Shown here: one piece after another, positions 1 through 9,021 of the stretch
Layout of the letters: every line of letters starts with the position of its first letter
Numbering within the stretch: the first letter of the stretch is position 1
Assembly (NCBI RefSeq): GCF_022440845.1
Contig: NZ_JAKNTO010000001.1
Location: 2,914,001-2,978,000 of the forward strand
DNA length: 64,000 nt
Source: Ruminococcus sp. OA3
GTDB lineage: Bacteria > Bacillota > Clostridia > Lachnospirales > Lachnospiraceae
Reading direction: 5' to 3'
Made by a program: the position numbers and the translations under genes
Notes under the pieces: model-generated
What the model saw: only the letters and a program-made list of their open reading frames with translations
Told to the model about the DNA's origin: nothing
Database searches by the model: none

Positions 1-2427
1 GGCACAAATCTGGTAGAAAATCTCAAAGAGGATTCTTCCCTTGCGTTTAATTTTGTCGATTCTGAGACTGCAGTGCAGGGGTTGAAAAACGGAACCTTCT
101 ATATGGTAATTACGATTCCGGAAGATTTCTCACAGAAAGCCACAACGCTGATGGATCAGACCCCGGAAAAAATGCATCTGGATTACGAGACAAATCCCGG
201 TACCAACTATATCGCCTCCAAAATGAGTGATACCGCACTGCAAAAGATCGAGGAAAGCATTTCAAAAGAAGTGACAAAGGAATATACCAGAACAGTCTTT
301 GAGCAGATTTCCGAATCCGGAGACGGCATAGCCGAGGCGGCGGACGGCGCCGGAGAACTCGAAGACGGTATCAAAACTGCCAAGGACGGAAACGCTACGA
401 TCAGCATCAACCTGAAAACACTTGCAGACAGCTCCCTGACTTTCAAAAGCGGCAGTGATGAGCTGAATGAGGGTATTTTGCAATACACTGACGGCGTCTC
501 CAAAGTGGATGACGGAGCCAGACAGCTGCATGAGGGTGTCGATACCCTGTCCCATTCTGCCTCCTCGGGCACTTCGCAGCTTGCAGACGGTGCCTCAGAA
601 CTCTCCAATGGAATAACTGCGTATACCGACGGTGTTTCCCGGGCTGCAGACGGTGCAGATACCTTGAACGATCAGAGCAATGCGCTGAAGAGCGGTGTCT
701 CTCAGATATCTTCGGGCGTTTCAGAATTAAAGACGGGGGCAGACACACTTCTCACCGGTGTCAGCAGTATGAGCCGGGAGATCGGCGATACACTGCCAGA
801 TCAGAATACCATTGATGCCCTGAGCGGCGGACTCACAACATACCAGCAGAGTATTGGGCAGATCAACGCCGGGCTTCAGAACTTTACCATACCGGATACA
901 TCCGAAGTGGCGCAGGCGGGTGCCATTCTCCAGGATGCCCTTTCCAATGCAGGTGCCGATACCGGTAATATTGCAGCAGCCCTTGCAACACTTACCGCTG
1001 ATATGTCGAACCTTACGCCTGAACAGCAGCAGGCCGTCGGTGCACTCGCGCAAAACGCAGGGAATCTGAGTCAGCATCTGACAGATGCAGGCAGTGCAGC
1101 CCAGTCTGTCAGCAATGCTCTCGGTTCCCTCCAAGGAAGTCTCGGCGCACTGAACGAATTGAAGGCAGGCGTATCTGCATTAAATGAAAACGCAGACGCG
1201 GTACTCGGCGGGAGCATAACAGCCGTGTCCGGAATGTATCAGGGACTCTCCACTGTGAAAGGCGCGCTGGATGAGCAGATCATACCCGGGGTTACAGCTA
1301 TTGATTCAGGACTGGAAGAAGTTCAAAACGGTGTGGATTCTGATCTGGCGAATGGAATCACCGCCTATACTGATGGTGTCTCCGAGGTAAATAAAGGATT
1401 AAAAGAGCTGAGTTCAAACTCCGAAACTCTGAAATCAGGTTCGGGTGATCTCAAATCAGGCGTTTCTGAACTGGCGAGCGGGCTGTCTGCCGGTGTGGAG
1501 CAGCTGAAAGACGGTACCGGCAGTCTGTATTCGGGCACTCAGGAACTGTGCTCAAACAGCAGTTCTCTGATATCCGGGTCCGGTCAGCTCAACAGCGGTG
1601 CCGCACAGATCAGCGATGGTGCCGGCCAGTTATACGACGGTTCCAAAACTCTGGGAAGCGGCATGGAGCAGCTGGAGGAAGGCAGCAATACGCTGAAGAC
1701 CAGTCTGAAAGACGGTGCTGACCAGGTAAAAGAAAACTCAGCCGGTGACGGCACATTTGATATGTTCTCAAGCCCTGTCATCACAGAAAAAACTGAACTG
1801 ACTGAGGTGGCAAACAACGGCCACGCCATGGCACCGTATATGATGTCTGTCGCACTCTGGGTGGGATGTATCGCATTCTGCATCATGTACCCGCTGACAG
1901 ATTATAACGGACGTCTGAAGTCCGGCGTCTCATGGTGGCTGAGCAAGGCAACCGTCGTTACGGTCATAGCCGTGGCGCAGGCACTGGCCATGATCTCTCT
2001 GCTTCATGTATTCAATGGCTTTTCCCCTGTTGAAATGGGGAAAACGATATTACTGGCGTGCCTTGCCTCCATGACCTTTATGTCCATTATGTACTTTTTC
2101 AACATATGCTTCGGCAAGGTCGGCAGCTTTGCAATGCTGATCTTCATGGTTGTTCAGCTTGCCGGATCAGCCGGTACCTACCCTGTTGAAATCTCAGGCT
2201 CATTTGTGGCATCCATCCATAAATTTCTTCCGTTCACCTACACGGTCGATGGATTCAGAAGTACGATAGCGGGAGGAACATCAATCACAAAAGAATGCTT
2301 AATCCTGCTCGCGCTGCTGCTTATCTTTACCATATGTACGGTACTGATCTTCCAGTTCCGCACCAGGCGAATCAGGGCAGGCAAAAAATGCATCCTGGAT
2401 TTTATGGAAAAGAAGGGATTGGCATAA
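1..2427 (+). CDS. YhgE/Pip-type membrane protein, 5' end outside window
   Basis: The reading frame is open from the first base, so this is the C-terminal part (about 808 residues) of a longer protein; the internal GTG at 73 is not the true start. Roughly residues 80-590 are a low-complexity extracellular segment of repeated units such as DGAxxLxxG, SGVSELxxG and LADGxxEL, read as a long helical stalk. The last ~190 residues hold about five hydrophobic helices, as in the C-terminal ABC-2-like membrane domain of the YhgE/Pip family. Relatives include phage-infection protein Pip and ESX/type VII-linked proteins; their function is often unclear, with roles proposed in export or phage adsorption. 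No type VII genes are visible nearby. A strong terminator follows. The family call is fairly sure; the function is not. Confidence 0.85.
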   Translation, partial: GTNLVENLKEDSSLAFNFVDSETAVQGLKNGTFYMVITIPEDFSQKATTLMDQTPEKMHLDYETNPGTNYIASKMSDTALQKIEESISKEVTKEYTRTVFEQISESGDGIAEAADGAGELEDGIKTAKDGNATISINLKTLADSSLTFKSGSDELNEGILQYTDGVSKVDDGARQLHEGVDTLSHSASSGTSQLADGASELSNGITAYTDGVSRAADGADTLNDQSNALKSGVSQISSGVSELKTGADTLLTGVSSMSREIGDTLPDQNTIDALSGGLTTYQQSIGQINAGLQNFTIPDTSEVAQAGAILQDALSNAGADTGNIAAALATLTADMSNLTPEQQQAVGALAQNAGNLSQHLTDAGSAAQSVSNALGSLQGSLGALNELKAGVSALNENADAVLGGSITAVSGMYQGLSTVKGALDEQIIPGVTAIDSGLEEVQNGVDSDLANGITAYTDGVSEVNKGLKELSSNSETLKSGSGDLKSGVSELASGLSAGVEQLKDGTGSLYSGTQELCSNSSSLISGSGQLNSGAAQISDGAGQLYDGSKTLGSGMEQLEEGSNTLKTSLKDGADQVKENSAGDGTFDMFSSPVITEKTELTEVANNGHAMAPYMMSVALWVGCIAFCIMYPLTDYNGRLKSGVSWWLSKATVVTVIAVAQALAMISLLHVFNGFSPVEMGKTILLACLASMTFMSIMYFFNICFGKVGSFAMLIFMVVQLAGSAGTYPVEISGSFVASIHKFLPFTYTVDGFRSTIAGGTSITKECLILLALLLIFTICTVLIFQFRTRRIRAGKKCILDFMEKKGLA

Positions 2428-2437
2428 TTTACCCGGG

Positions 2438-2472
2438 CGGTTGAGAAGCAATTTGCTCCTCAACCGTTTTTT
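2438..2472 (+). terminator. Rho-independent terminator of the YhgE/Pip gene
   Basis: A perfect 8-bp stem, CGGTTGAG (2438-2445) with CTCAACCG (2459-2466), is followed by a run of T. The T run overlaps the stop codon of the reverse-strand gene remnant. Confidence 0.85.
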
Positions 2473-2696
2473 TAATGCCCTGCCCTCTTAAAAAGACCAT
2501 GTTCACTGCAGAAAAAGTAGAGATCTCCGCCATACATTTTCGGAAAACGAACCTCTGCAGCCTGCTCGGGATACAGCTTTAGAAACATCACCCTGTCGTA
2601 CGCCGCATAAGCCACAAAAGAAATGTAATGCTGTTTTGTCATATCATGCCGCAGTGTGATGTAATATTCATCATCGGCTGCGCTGACAACGCTTTT
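2472..2696 (-). pseudogene. 3' remnant of a helix-turn-helix (XRE-type) regulator gene
   Basis: On the reverse strand an open frame of 74 codons ends at TAA 2472-2474 and is bounded upstream by an in-frame stop at 2697-2699, with no usable start codon. The translation reads as protein, with segments such as DDEYYITLRHDMTKQHYIS, LKLYPEQAAEVRFPKMYGG and LYFFCSEHGLF. From memory this resembles the C-terminal domain that follows the HTH in a common clostridial XRE-family regulator. The HTH half is missing, so this looks like a decayed gene tail. The remaining bases to 2800 hold no gene, only a possible TATAAT at 2770-2775 for the next gene. Confidence 0.55.
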
Positions 2697-2841
2697 TTAC
2701 TCTGATTTCAACAAACGCTCCGTAGAGTACAAAATATAACTTCTTATACCGTATGTAAACAAAATATTGTATAATAAATAAAACTCAAAAAAACCTGCCG
2801 CAATGGCCCTAAGCGGTGGATTACCCAAGTGGAGGTATAGC

Positions 2842-5289
2842 ATGGATCACATCAAGATTACCGGCGCTCACGAAGGCTGCCTGAAGAACATTTCACTGGA
2901 AATACCGAAACATAAACTTGTAGTTTTTACAGGACTCTCCGGTTCCGGCAAATCAACACTGCTGGTTGATGTTCTCTTTCAGGAGTGTCAGCGGCAGTAC
3001 CTGGAGGCAATGTCCTTTCAGGGTATTCAAAAGCCAAAGGTAGAACGCATACAGGGTGCTTCTCCGGCAATTGTGATTTCCCAGACAGATGCAAACAAAA
3101 ATATACGCTCAACTGTTGGAACCCAGACAGATCTCTATACAGACCTGAGAATGATCTTTGAGAAGCTGGGGGTCCGAAGTTGTCCGCACTGTAGTGCCAT
3201 CATATCCTCAGCAGACTGTAAGGAGGAAACAGAGAAGAATGGGAGTGATTTCCATGTCTATATGTACTGCAGCGAATGCGGCAGACGGATGGACAAGATC
3301 ACGCGTACTTACTTTTCCTTTAATACAAAAGAGGGTGCCTGCCCCACCTGTGATGGACTTGGAAAAATGCATATGATAAAAAGAGATTATGCAGTCGATG
3401 AGACTCTGACTCTGGAAGACGGCGCAGTACGCTACTGGGAAAAGCAATACGGAAGGTACCAGACCTCCGTCCTTTATAAGGCGTTTGCACACTACAGCCT
3501 CCCGATTCCCATCGATATTCCAGTACATCAGTTTAGCAGTATGCAAAAGACAATTTTATATGAGGGAGTGGAAGGTGACACTGTAAAACAGGCATATCCG
3601 GACCTGAATGCTCCTGAGAACGCTGCTTCCGGAAAATTTGAGGGTGTATTGCCCATACTGTGGCGGCGGCTGTCCGAAAAAGGCGGTGATGTCTCTAAGC
3701 TTTCGGCTTACTTTGATGTGACGGAATGTCCGGACTGTAAAGGTGAAAGACTCTGTAAGCTAAGCCGTTCTATCACAGTAAACGGAACACGCCTTCCAGA
3801 GCTGTCATTCTTTTCTCTGGAAAAACTGCACCGATGGATTACCGAACTGACAGATTCCCTCTCCGAACAGCAGTTAGCATCTGTAAACGCATATCTTCTG
3901 GATATCAAGACCAAACTTGGCCGTCTGATCAATGTAGGACTCGGATATCTGTCTCTCGACCGGCAGACAATCTCTTTGTCCGGCGGGGAATTACAAAGGC
4001 TGCGTCTGGCCGCCGCACTGGATTCTGATCTTTCCGGTGTAATCTATATCCTGGATGAGCCTACCGCGGGACTGCATCCCCAGGATACGGCGGGACTGAT
4101 GACCATTCTAAAGAAGCTGCGGGACCTTGGAAATACAGTACTTGTCATCGAGCATGATGTAGATGTCATGGAGTCAGCAGACTATATCATAGATATGGGA
4201 CCTGGCTCCGGCAGATATGGCGGTGAAATCATCGCAGCCGGTACACTTGAAGACTTAAAACAGCAAAAAGATTCCGTGACTGGCAGTTATCTGCGCTCCC
4301 CCGTGCCCGGTAAAACAGTCTTTCGAAAAGCAGCAGGAAGTATTCAAATAGAGAATGCCGACAAATTCAATTTAAAACAGGTCTCCGTCTCTCTTCCCAT
4401 CGGATGTCTCACTTCTGTCACCGGTCCCTCCGGTTCTGGAAAGTCGACACTGGTCTTTGAAGTCCTCGCGAAGGGTCTGCCGGATTTTGAAAATAACCGT
4501 GTATCCGGCACGAATCAATTTGACAGAATCATTAAGATTGAACAGTCTGCGATCGCCAAAATGAAGCGCTCCAATACGGCAACTTATTCAGAAGTTTACA
4601 CTGACATACGATCCGTTTTTGCAAATACGCAGGCTGCCCGGAAAGCAGGTCTCAGTGCAAAACATTTTTCCTTCAACACTCCCGGCGGCAGATGCGAAAA
4701 CTGTGAAGGTCTTGGCTATGTGGACAACAACATGCTGTTTTTCGCAAATACAGACGTCGTATGTCCTGTCTGCGGCGGAATGCAGTTTCAGTCCTCTGTT
4801 CTGGCCGTAAAGTACAGAGGTGTCTCGATCAAAGATGTCCTGGACCTCTCTGTCGATGAAGCTCGTGAAATTTTTACAGAACATCCCAAAATCGCTGACA
4901 CCCTGACACTGCTTCAGGATGTCGGACTGGGTTACCTGCTGCTGGGACAACCCCTTACCACCTTATCGGGCGGCGAATGTCAGCGTCTGAAGCTTGCCAG
5001 AGAGCTGACTGGCAGCCGCCTTGGAAAACACAGTCTGTACCTGATGGACGAGCCAACCACCGGACTTCACCCAAAGGATGTTGAGCATTTTCTTGTACTG
5101 CTCAACCGTCTGGCAGACAACGGTAACACAGTAGTCGTGGTTGAACACAACCAGCAGATGATCCGCAACAGCGACTGGGTCATCGATCTGGGTCCGGCAG
5201 GAGGTGACAGGGGCGGTTATATCATCTTTGAGGGAACGCCAGAGGAACTGAAAAGATCGGGATGCGGCTATACCGCAAAGTTTATGTAA
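2842..5289 (+). CDS. UvrA-like double ABC ATPase (UvrA2 / short class)
   Basis: This is a two-ATPase protein of the UvrA family. From the chosen start it has Walker A GLSGSGKST (~31-39), zinc-type cysteines CPHC (~113), CSEC (~143) and CPTC (~167), signature LSGGELQRLRLA (~378), Walker B ILDEPTAGLHP (~402), a second Walker A GPSGSGKST (~527), CENC/CPVC (~618-643), signature LSGGECQRLKLA (~708) and Walker B LMDEPTTGLHP (~733). At 815 residues it is shorter than housekeeping UvrA (~940), as in UvrA2/DrrC-type proteins that lack much of the UvrB-interacting insertion. Such paralogues are linked to tolerance of DNA-binding drugs. ATG 2842 is preferred over ATG 2803 because GGAGG lies at 2831-2835. 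No uvrB or uvrC is adjacent. Confidence 0.88.
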   Translation: MDHIKITGAHEGCLKNISLEIPKHKLVVFTGLSGSGKSTLLVDVLFQECQRQYLEAMSFQGIQKPKVERIQGASPAIVISQTDANKNIRSTVGTQTDLYTDLRMIFEKLGVRSCPHCSAIISSADCKEETEKNGSDFHVYMYCSECGRRMDKITRTYFSFNTKEGACPTCDGLGKMHMIKRDYAVDETLTLEDGAVRYWEKQYGRYQTSVLYKAFAHYSLPIPIDIPVHQFSSMQKTILYEGVEGDTVKQAYPDLNAPENAASGKFEGVLPILWRRLSEKGGDVSKLSAYFDVTECPDCKGERLCKLSRSITVNGTRLPELSFFSLEKLHRWITELTDSLSEQQLASVNAYLLDIKTKLGRLINVGLGYLSLDRQTISLSGGELQRLRLAAALDSDLSGVIYILDEPTAGLHPQDTAGLMTILKKLRDLGNTVLVIEHDVDVMESADYIIDMGPGSGRYGGEIIAAGTLEDLKQQKDSVTGSYLRSPVPGKTVFRKAAGSIQIENADKFNLKQVSVSLPIGCLTSVTGPSGSGKSTLVFEVLAKGLPDFENNRVSGTNQFDRIIKIEQSAIAKMKRSNTATYSEVYTDIRSVFANTQAARKAGLSAKHFSFNTPGGRCENCEGLGYVDNNMLFFANTDVVCPVCGGMQFQSSVLAVKYRGVSIKDVLDLSVDEAREIFTEHPKIADTLTLLQDVGLGYLLLGQPLTTLSGGECQRLKLARELTGSRLGKHSLYLMDEPTTGLHPKDVEHFLVLLNRLADNGNTVVVVEHNQQMIRNSDWVIDLGPAGGDRGGYIIFEGTPEELKRSGCGYTAKFM

Positions 5290-5334
5290 ATTGTAAATGA
5301 TAAATCATATGTAAAACGGTGTTATGCAGTTATG

Positions 5335-5370
5335 AAAACGATTGAAAACTGCCGGTTTTTCAATCGTTTT
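5335..5370. terminator. Bidirectional terminator between the UvrA-like gene and tag
   Basis: An AAAACGATTGAAAA stem pairs with TTTTCAATCGTTTT around a 7-8 base loop. It gives a T-rich tail on both strands between two convergent genes. Confidence 0.8.
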
Positions 5371-5946
5371 CTATCTTTTTTTGTAACATTCTTTGTGTTC
5401 CAGAAAACAGCCCTCCTCATGGGAATAGATGATCCCGACCGCCTGCATGTACGCGTAAATGATTGTTGTTCCCACAAACTTCATGCCACGCTTTTTCAAG
5501 TCACTGGAAACAGCATCTGACAGACTGGAATTCGCCAACCCTTTCTCATAGATTACCTCTCCCTCTGTCCAGTGCCAGAGGTAATTTGAAAAGCTTCCAT
5601 ACTCATTTTGTATCTCTTTGAATACATTGGCATTATTCACTGCTGCCTTAATTTTCAGTTTGTTTCGGATGATATCAGAATTATTCTGCAGGGAAACCAT
5701 TTTTGCCTCATCATAAGTGCAGACCTTTTCTAAATCAAAATCATCAAACGCCTTCCGAAAAGCGTCCTGTTTATTGAGAACACACTCCCACGTCAGCCCT
5801 GCCTGAAAGGATTCCAGAACCAGCATCTCAAACAGCCTTTGGTCATCATAGACCGGAACACCCCATTCATCATCGTGATATCTTATGTAGCGCTCATTCT
5901 TCGGGTTTGCCCAACGGCAGCGGCATTTCTTATCTTTCCACTCCAT
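5371..5946 (-). CDS. tag: DNA-3-methyladenine glycosylase I
   Basis: This 191-residue protein matches the Tag family in length and motifs. It excises 3-methyladenine from alkylated DNA as the first step of base-excision repair. Visible hallmarks are the N-terminal CRCRWAN, YHDDEWGVP, the conserved LVLESFQAGLTWECVLNKR-like helix carrying the catalytic glutamate and tryptophan, and a C-terminal YSHEEGCF. The N-terminal Cys and His together with this His and Cys correspond to the structural zinc site known in E. coli Tag. It is monocistronic and ends against the shared bidirectional terminator. Confidence 0.95.
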   Translation of the reverse strand: MEWKDKKCRCRWANPKNERYIRYHDDEWGVPVYDDQRLFEMLVLESFQAGLTWECVLNKQDAFRKAFDDFDLEKVCTYDEAKMVSLQNNSDIIRNKLKIKAAVNNANVFKEIQNEYGSFSNYLWHWTEGEVIYEKGLANSSLSDAVSSDLKKRGMKFVGTTIIYAYMQAVGIIYSHEEGCFLEHKECYKKR

Positions 5947-5974
5947 ACCTCAATCCTCTATTCTATCTCAAAAT

Positions 5975-6081
5975 CTACTGACTAAAATTACTGTAGAACC
6001 AACCCCTGCCGGCAGTAAAACGCAGTACCCAACAGTCCGGATCACTGACACCTTCCGGATAGTAATAAACTGATTTTAAAG
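5975..6081 (-). pseudogene. 3' remnant, possibly pyridoxamine 5'-phosphate oxidase family
   Basis: Between tag and the LysR gene a short reverse-strand frame ends at TAG 5975-5977 and reads LKSVYYYPEGVSDPD, then CWVLRFTAGRGWFYSNF. The pattern DPDxCVLRFTxxxGRYYSNF is familiar from the C-termini of small pyridoxamine-phosphate-oxidase-like flavoproteins in clostridia. Only about 32 codons remain, and they run into the 3' end of the LysR gene, so this would be a truncated relic. The assignment rests on remembered family sequence and needs a search. Confidence 0.4.
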
Positions 6082-6945
6082 CCGGCAGTCAATATAATCC
6101 AGGAACCGTTTCACTGCAAGCGGTGCACTTTTTTTATCCCGCATCGCAAGTCCAATCTTTCGATAGGCAGGTATCTCCAGTTCTTTTATTACGATCCTGT
6201 ACGGGACACGCTGCAAGACCAATTGCGGCAGAATACTGATACCCAGTCCGCTCTCTACCATAGACATAATCGCATAGTCGTCCCAGGTTGTAAAACGAAC
6301 TTTCGGGGTTATCCCACAACGCTCAAATATTTCTGATACTTCAGTCTTTGCACCTTTTTCCAACAGCATAAAGGGATCCCCGCACAGCGCCCCCACCGGA
6401 AAATAATCACAGTCTGCCAGCGGATGATCTTCAGGCAATACCACAAGCAGCTTGTCCTGATCCAAAAAAACAGTCTCAAACTCCGGAAGTGTAGGAAGCC
6501 TGACAAATCCACAGTCTACTCTCCCCTCCGCGATCCAGTTCTCAATTTCCGTATAATCGCCCAACAACAATTCATAATCGATATCAGGATAGTCTTTTTG
6601 AAATTCCCTGATAATCTTTGGAATCCAATGTGTAGCTACACTGGAAAATGTTCCTATCCTGATCAGACCGGACTGCAGACCATTTAATCTGCTGACCTGA
6701 ACCTGCAGCTTCTGATACTCCTCACATACACTTTTTGCAAACGGCAGAAGCTTCATTCCGTCAGAAGTCAGCCGGACCCCGGACCGCCCTCTCTCCAACA
6801 GTAAAACGTTCCACTCACGCTCCAGATCATGTATCATACGGCTGATACCCGACTGAGAATAACTCAGGATCTCTGCCGCCTTCGTGAAACTCCCGTATTC
6901 CACTGTTTTTATGAACGCCAAATGCTTTTGTATATTGAGTTCCAA
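6076..6945 (-). CDS. LysR-family transcriptional regulator
   Basis: This 289-residue protein has a typical LysR layout. Residues 1-60 form the winged helix-turn-helix (LAFIKTVEYGSFTKAAEIL, SQSGISRMIHDLE, LLLERGRSGVRLT). Residues ~90-285 form the periplasmic-binding-protein-like effector domain (LIRIGTFSSVATHWIPKII, LVVLPEDHPLAD, VESGLGISILPQL). The effector cannot be predicted. It is divergent from proB, with 331 bp between the start codons; whether it regulates proB or a lost neighbour is unknown. Family assignment is secure. Confidence 0.93.
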   Translation of the reverse strand: MELNIQKHLAFIKTVEYGSFTKAAEILSYSQSGISRMIHDLEREWNVLLLERGRSGVRLTSDGMKLLPFAKSVCEEYQKLQVQVSRLNGLQSGLIRIGTFSSVATHWIPKIIREFQKDYPDIDYELLLGDYTEIENWIAEGRVDCGFVRLPTLPEFETVFLDQDKLLVVLPEDHPLADCDYFPVGALCGDPFMLLEKGAKTEVSEIFERCGITPKVRFTTWDDYAIMSMVESGLGISILPQLVLQRVPYRIVIKELEIPAYRKIGLAMRDKKSAPLAVKRFLDYIDCRL

Positions 6946-6987
6946 AATCTATCCTCCAATCCATCTTATTTTGTCATGCTATTCATG

Positions 6988-7030
6988 ATAAATATTCGCT
7001 TTTGTAATCCTTGTATTTATGCTACATTAT
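6988..7030 (+). promoter_or_regulatory. Candidate LysR operator and proB promoter
   Basis: ATAAATA (6988-6994) and TATTTAT (7014-7020) form an inverted repeat with T..A ends, as LysR-type sites often do. A possible TTGTAA (7002-7007), 17-bp spacer and CATTAT (7025-7030) point toward proB. The rest of the 331-bp gap, about 7031-7265, would be a long leader. I saw no T-box sequence or riboswitch in it, and short frames there match nothing I know. Confidence 0.3.
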
Positions 7031-7276
7031 ATACATCTCATTTACAAGGACTTTTTTACAATTTGACAGGAAAGGACTCAGCGAAATATGTTTTATATAA
7101 ACGAAATTTCATATATCACGTGTTTCAGTTACACCGGCAGACTGCATGGAAGAAATGCTGGGTACAAAAGTGCAGCGACGGCACGACAACCGGATATATG
7201 AAACTGAAAACTTCACAAATCATTCAGGAATTTTTGCCTTTCACCGGGCATATTCCGATCATTATGGAGGTATCCT

Positions 7277-8083
7277 ATGGGACTGTATCATAACAGAATC
7301 GTTGTTAAGGTTGGAACTTCAACTCTGACTAATGATCTGGGACAAAATGACCTGCGGTCTTTTGACCGCCTTTCCTGCGTATTATCTGACGTTCAAAATA
7401 TGGGCTATGAGATCATCCTTGTTTCTTCAGGCGCGATTGCGGCAGGTAAAAACAAGCTGCGTATGAAAGCACAGCCTGGCACCATGCGTATGAAGCAGGC
7501 GGCAGCCGCTGTCGGACAGTGCAGTATTATGTATCTGTATGATAAATTTTTCAATGACTACGATAAAACCATTGCTCAGATTTTACTGAACGCAGAAGAT
7601 ATCGAAATCGAAGAAAAGAAAGAAAACCTGATAAGTACTTTTGACACCCTTCTTGACATGGGAATTATCCCGGTCGTCAATGAAAATGATTCGGTCAGTT
7701 ATACCGAAATTGAATCGGAAGAGCGGCTGTTTGGTGACAACGATATGCTGTCCGCCGTTGTTGCTGTTTTATGCAGAGCATCCAAGCTCATTATACTTTC
7801 CGATATCGATGGATTCTATGACAGGGATCCTCGCCTTTACCCAGATGCAAAACTGATCGAATCTATTACTGAAATCGATGAGAATGTACACTCTTTAGCC
7901 GGTGGAGCCGGATCACGGCGCGGAACCGGTGGCATGAAAACAAAGCTTCAGGCAGCAGCACTTGCAACCTCTCAGGGAATTGATACAATAGTAACCAATG
8001 GTAAAAATCCGGCTTCAATGTACGAGATCATCAAAGGCGGCAAAGCCGGTACTCTTTTTACCGCAACAGGAGCACACGTATGA
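7277..8083 (+). CDS. proB: Glutamate 5-kinase, short form without PUA domain
   Basis: ProB phosphorylates glutamate in the first step of proline synthesis. This 268-residue protein is an amino-acid-kinase-fold enzyme: VVKVGTSTLT at the N-terminus binds ATP phosphate, VSSGAIAAGK and VNENDSV contact glutamate, FGDNDMLSA and GTGGMKTKLQAA are family signatures. It ends at about the point where longer ProB proteins (~365 residues) add a C-terminal PUA domain, so it is the short class. GGAGG sits 6 bases before the ATG. proA is not adjacent, which is unusual; instead the stop overlaps the next gene's ATG by four bases, suggesting translational coupling to a MerR regulator. Confidence 0.93.
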   Translation: MGLYHNRIVVKVGTSTLTNDLGQNDLRSFDRLSCVLSDVQNMGYEIILVSSGAIAAGKNKLRMKAQPGTMRMKQAAAAVGQCSIMYLYDKFFNDYDKTIAQILLNAEDIEIEEKKENLISTFDTLLDMGIIPVVNENDSVSYTEIESEERLFGDNDMLSAVVAVLCRASKLIILSDIDGFYDRDPRLYPDAKLIESITEIDENVHSLAGGAGSRRGTGGMKTKLQAAALATSQGIDTIVTNGKNPASMYEIIKGGKAGTLFTATGAHV

Positions 8084-8898
8084 AAGATCTATTCAGTATC
8101 GGTGAAGTTGCACGAATGTTTGATATAAATGCAAAAACTCTGCGATATTATGACGAAACCGGACTTTTAAAACCGGAAAAAATCAACGCAGAAACCGGTT
8201 ACCGCTATTATTCTACCCGGCAGTTTGAACGCCTTAACACGATTTTATACCTGAGAGCACTGCAGATACCTCTGGAGCGAATTTCCTATTTCTTTCAGTG
8301 CAAAGACACAGATACAATGATACAGATCCTGAGATCTCAGCAGAAAGAGATTCAGATACAGATGCACAGACTGCAGACTATAGAGAAAAAATTATCATCC
8401 AGGATCAGCCAGATTGAAGATGCGAAAAACTGCACTCTGGACAGTATACTGCTGAAATCGTATCCTGAGCGTCCTGTTTTTTTCCTCAAAAAAGAATTCC
8501 CCGTGACAGATGATCTGGAATATCCCATACGCGAACTTGAAAAAGCCTGCCGGATACAATCTGGTATATTCCTTGGAAAAATTGGTGTTTCCATCTCAGA
8601 AACATCCATCCGCAGCTCTGACTTCTCGAATTTTTCCGGCATCTTTCTGATGCTGGAACCGGAAGACCACAGACATCCGGATGCATCTCTGCCCGCTGGA
8701 ATGTATCTTACTATCCGTTTTCCCGGAACACACACACAATCTTCGTTATACTATTCGAAGCTGTTGGAACACATGAAAAACTGCAATCTCAGCATCTTCG
8801 GCAATTCCGTTGAGATCACCCTGATTGATGACGGAATGACCGATGACGTAGATCAGTTTGTCACAGAAATTCAGATTCCCGTTATACCTTCCGAATAA
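8080..8898 (+). CDS. MerR-family regulator with effector-binding domain
   Basis: Residues 1-75 are a MerR winged HTH (FSIGEVARMFDINAKTLRYYD, GYRYYSTRQFERL), then a dimerisation helix (~80-115) and a ~150-residue C-terminal domain in the size range of BmrR/GyrI-like ligand-binding domains. The signal is probably a small organic molecule, not a metal, since the C-terminus lacks a CueR-like cysteine loop. It starts inside the proB stop codon (ATGA). Immediately downstream lies a promoter with the 19-bp spacer and dyad expected of a MerR target, in front of a DUF554 membrane protein, so that gene is the likely target. Confidence 0.9.
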   Translation: MKDLFSIGEVARMFDINAKTLRYYDETGLLKPEKINAETGYRYYSTRQFERLNTILYLRALQIPLERISYFFQCKDTDTMIQILRSQQKEIQIQMHRLQTIEKKLSSRISQIEDAKNCTLDSILLKSYPERPVFFLKKEFPVTDDLEYPIRELEKACRIQSGIFLGKIGVSISETSIRSSDFSNFSGIFLMLEPEDHRHPDASLPAGMYLTIRFPGTHTQSSLYYSKLLEHMKNCNLSIFGNSVEITLIDDGMTDDVDQFVTEIQIPVIPSE

Positions 8899-8950
8899 CA
8901 GGCATGCTATGCAAAGCGACTGAAAACTTTAAGAAATTGTGCAATCATTG

Positions 8951-8981
8951 TTGACTCTCCCCTTGCTGGAAGGTTTATTCT
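8951..8981 (+). promoter_or_regulatory. MerR-type promoter with 19-bp spacer
   Basis: TTGACT (8951-8956) and TATTCT (8976-8981) are separated by 19 bp, not 17. The spacer has an imperfect dyad (CTCTCC...GGAAGG). Over-long spacers with a central dyad are the hallmark of promoters activated by MerR proteins through DNA untwisting. It faces the DUF554 gene at 9022. Confidence 0.6.
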
Positions 8982-9021
8982 TTTAACAGACAGATATATC
9001 ACGCGAAAGAAAGGAATCACT

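Noticed and set aside
1-2427. Start of the first gene at GTG 73
   Set aside because: The frame is open to base 1 with coherent protein sequence and no ribosome-binding site before 73.
7146-7328. 60-codon open frame just before proB
   Set aside because: It overlaps proB in another frame, lacks a ribosome-binding site and matches no family I know.
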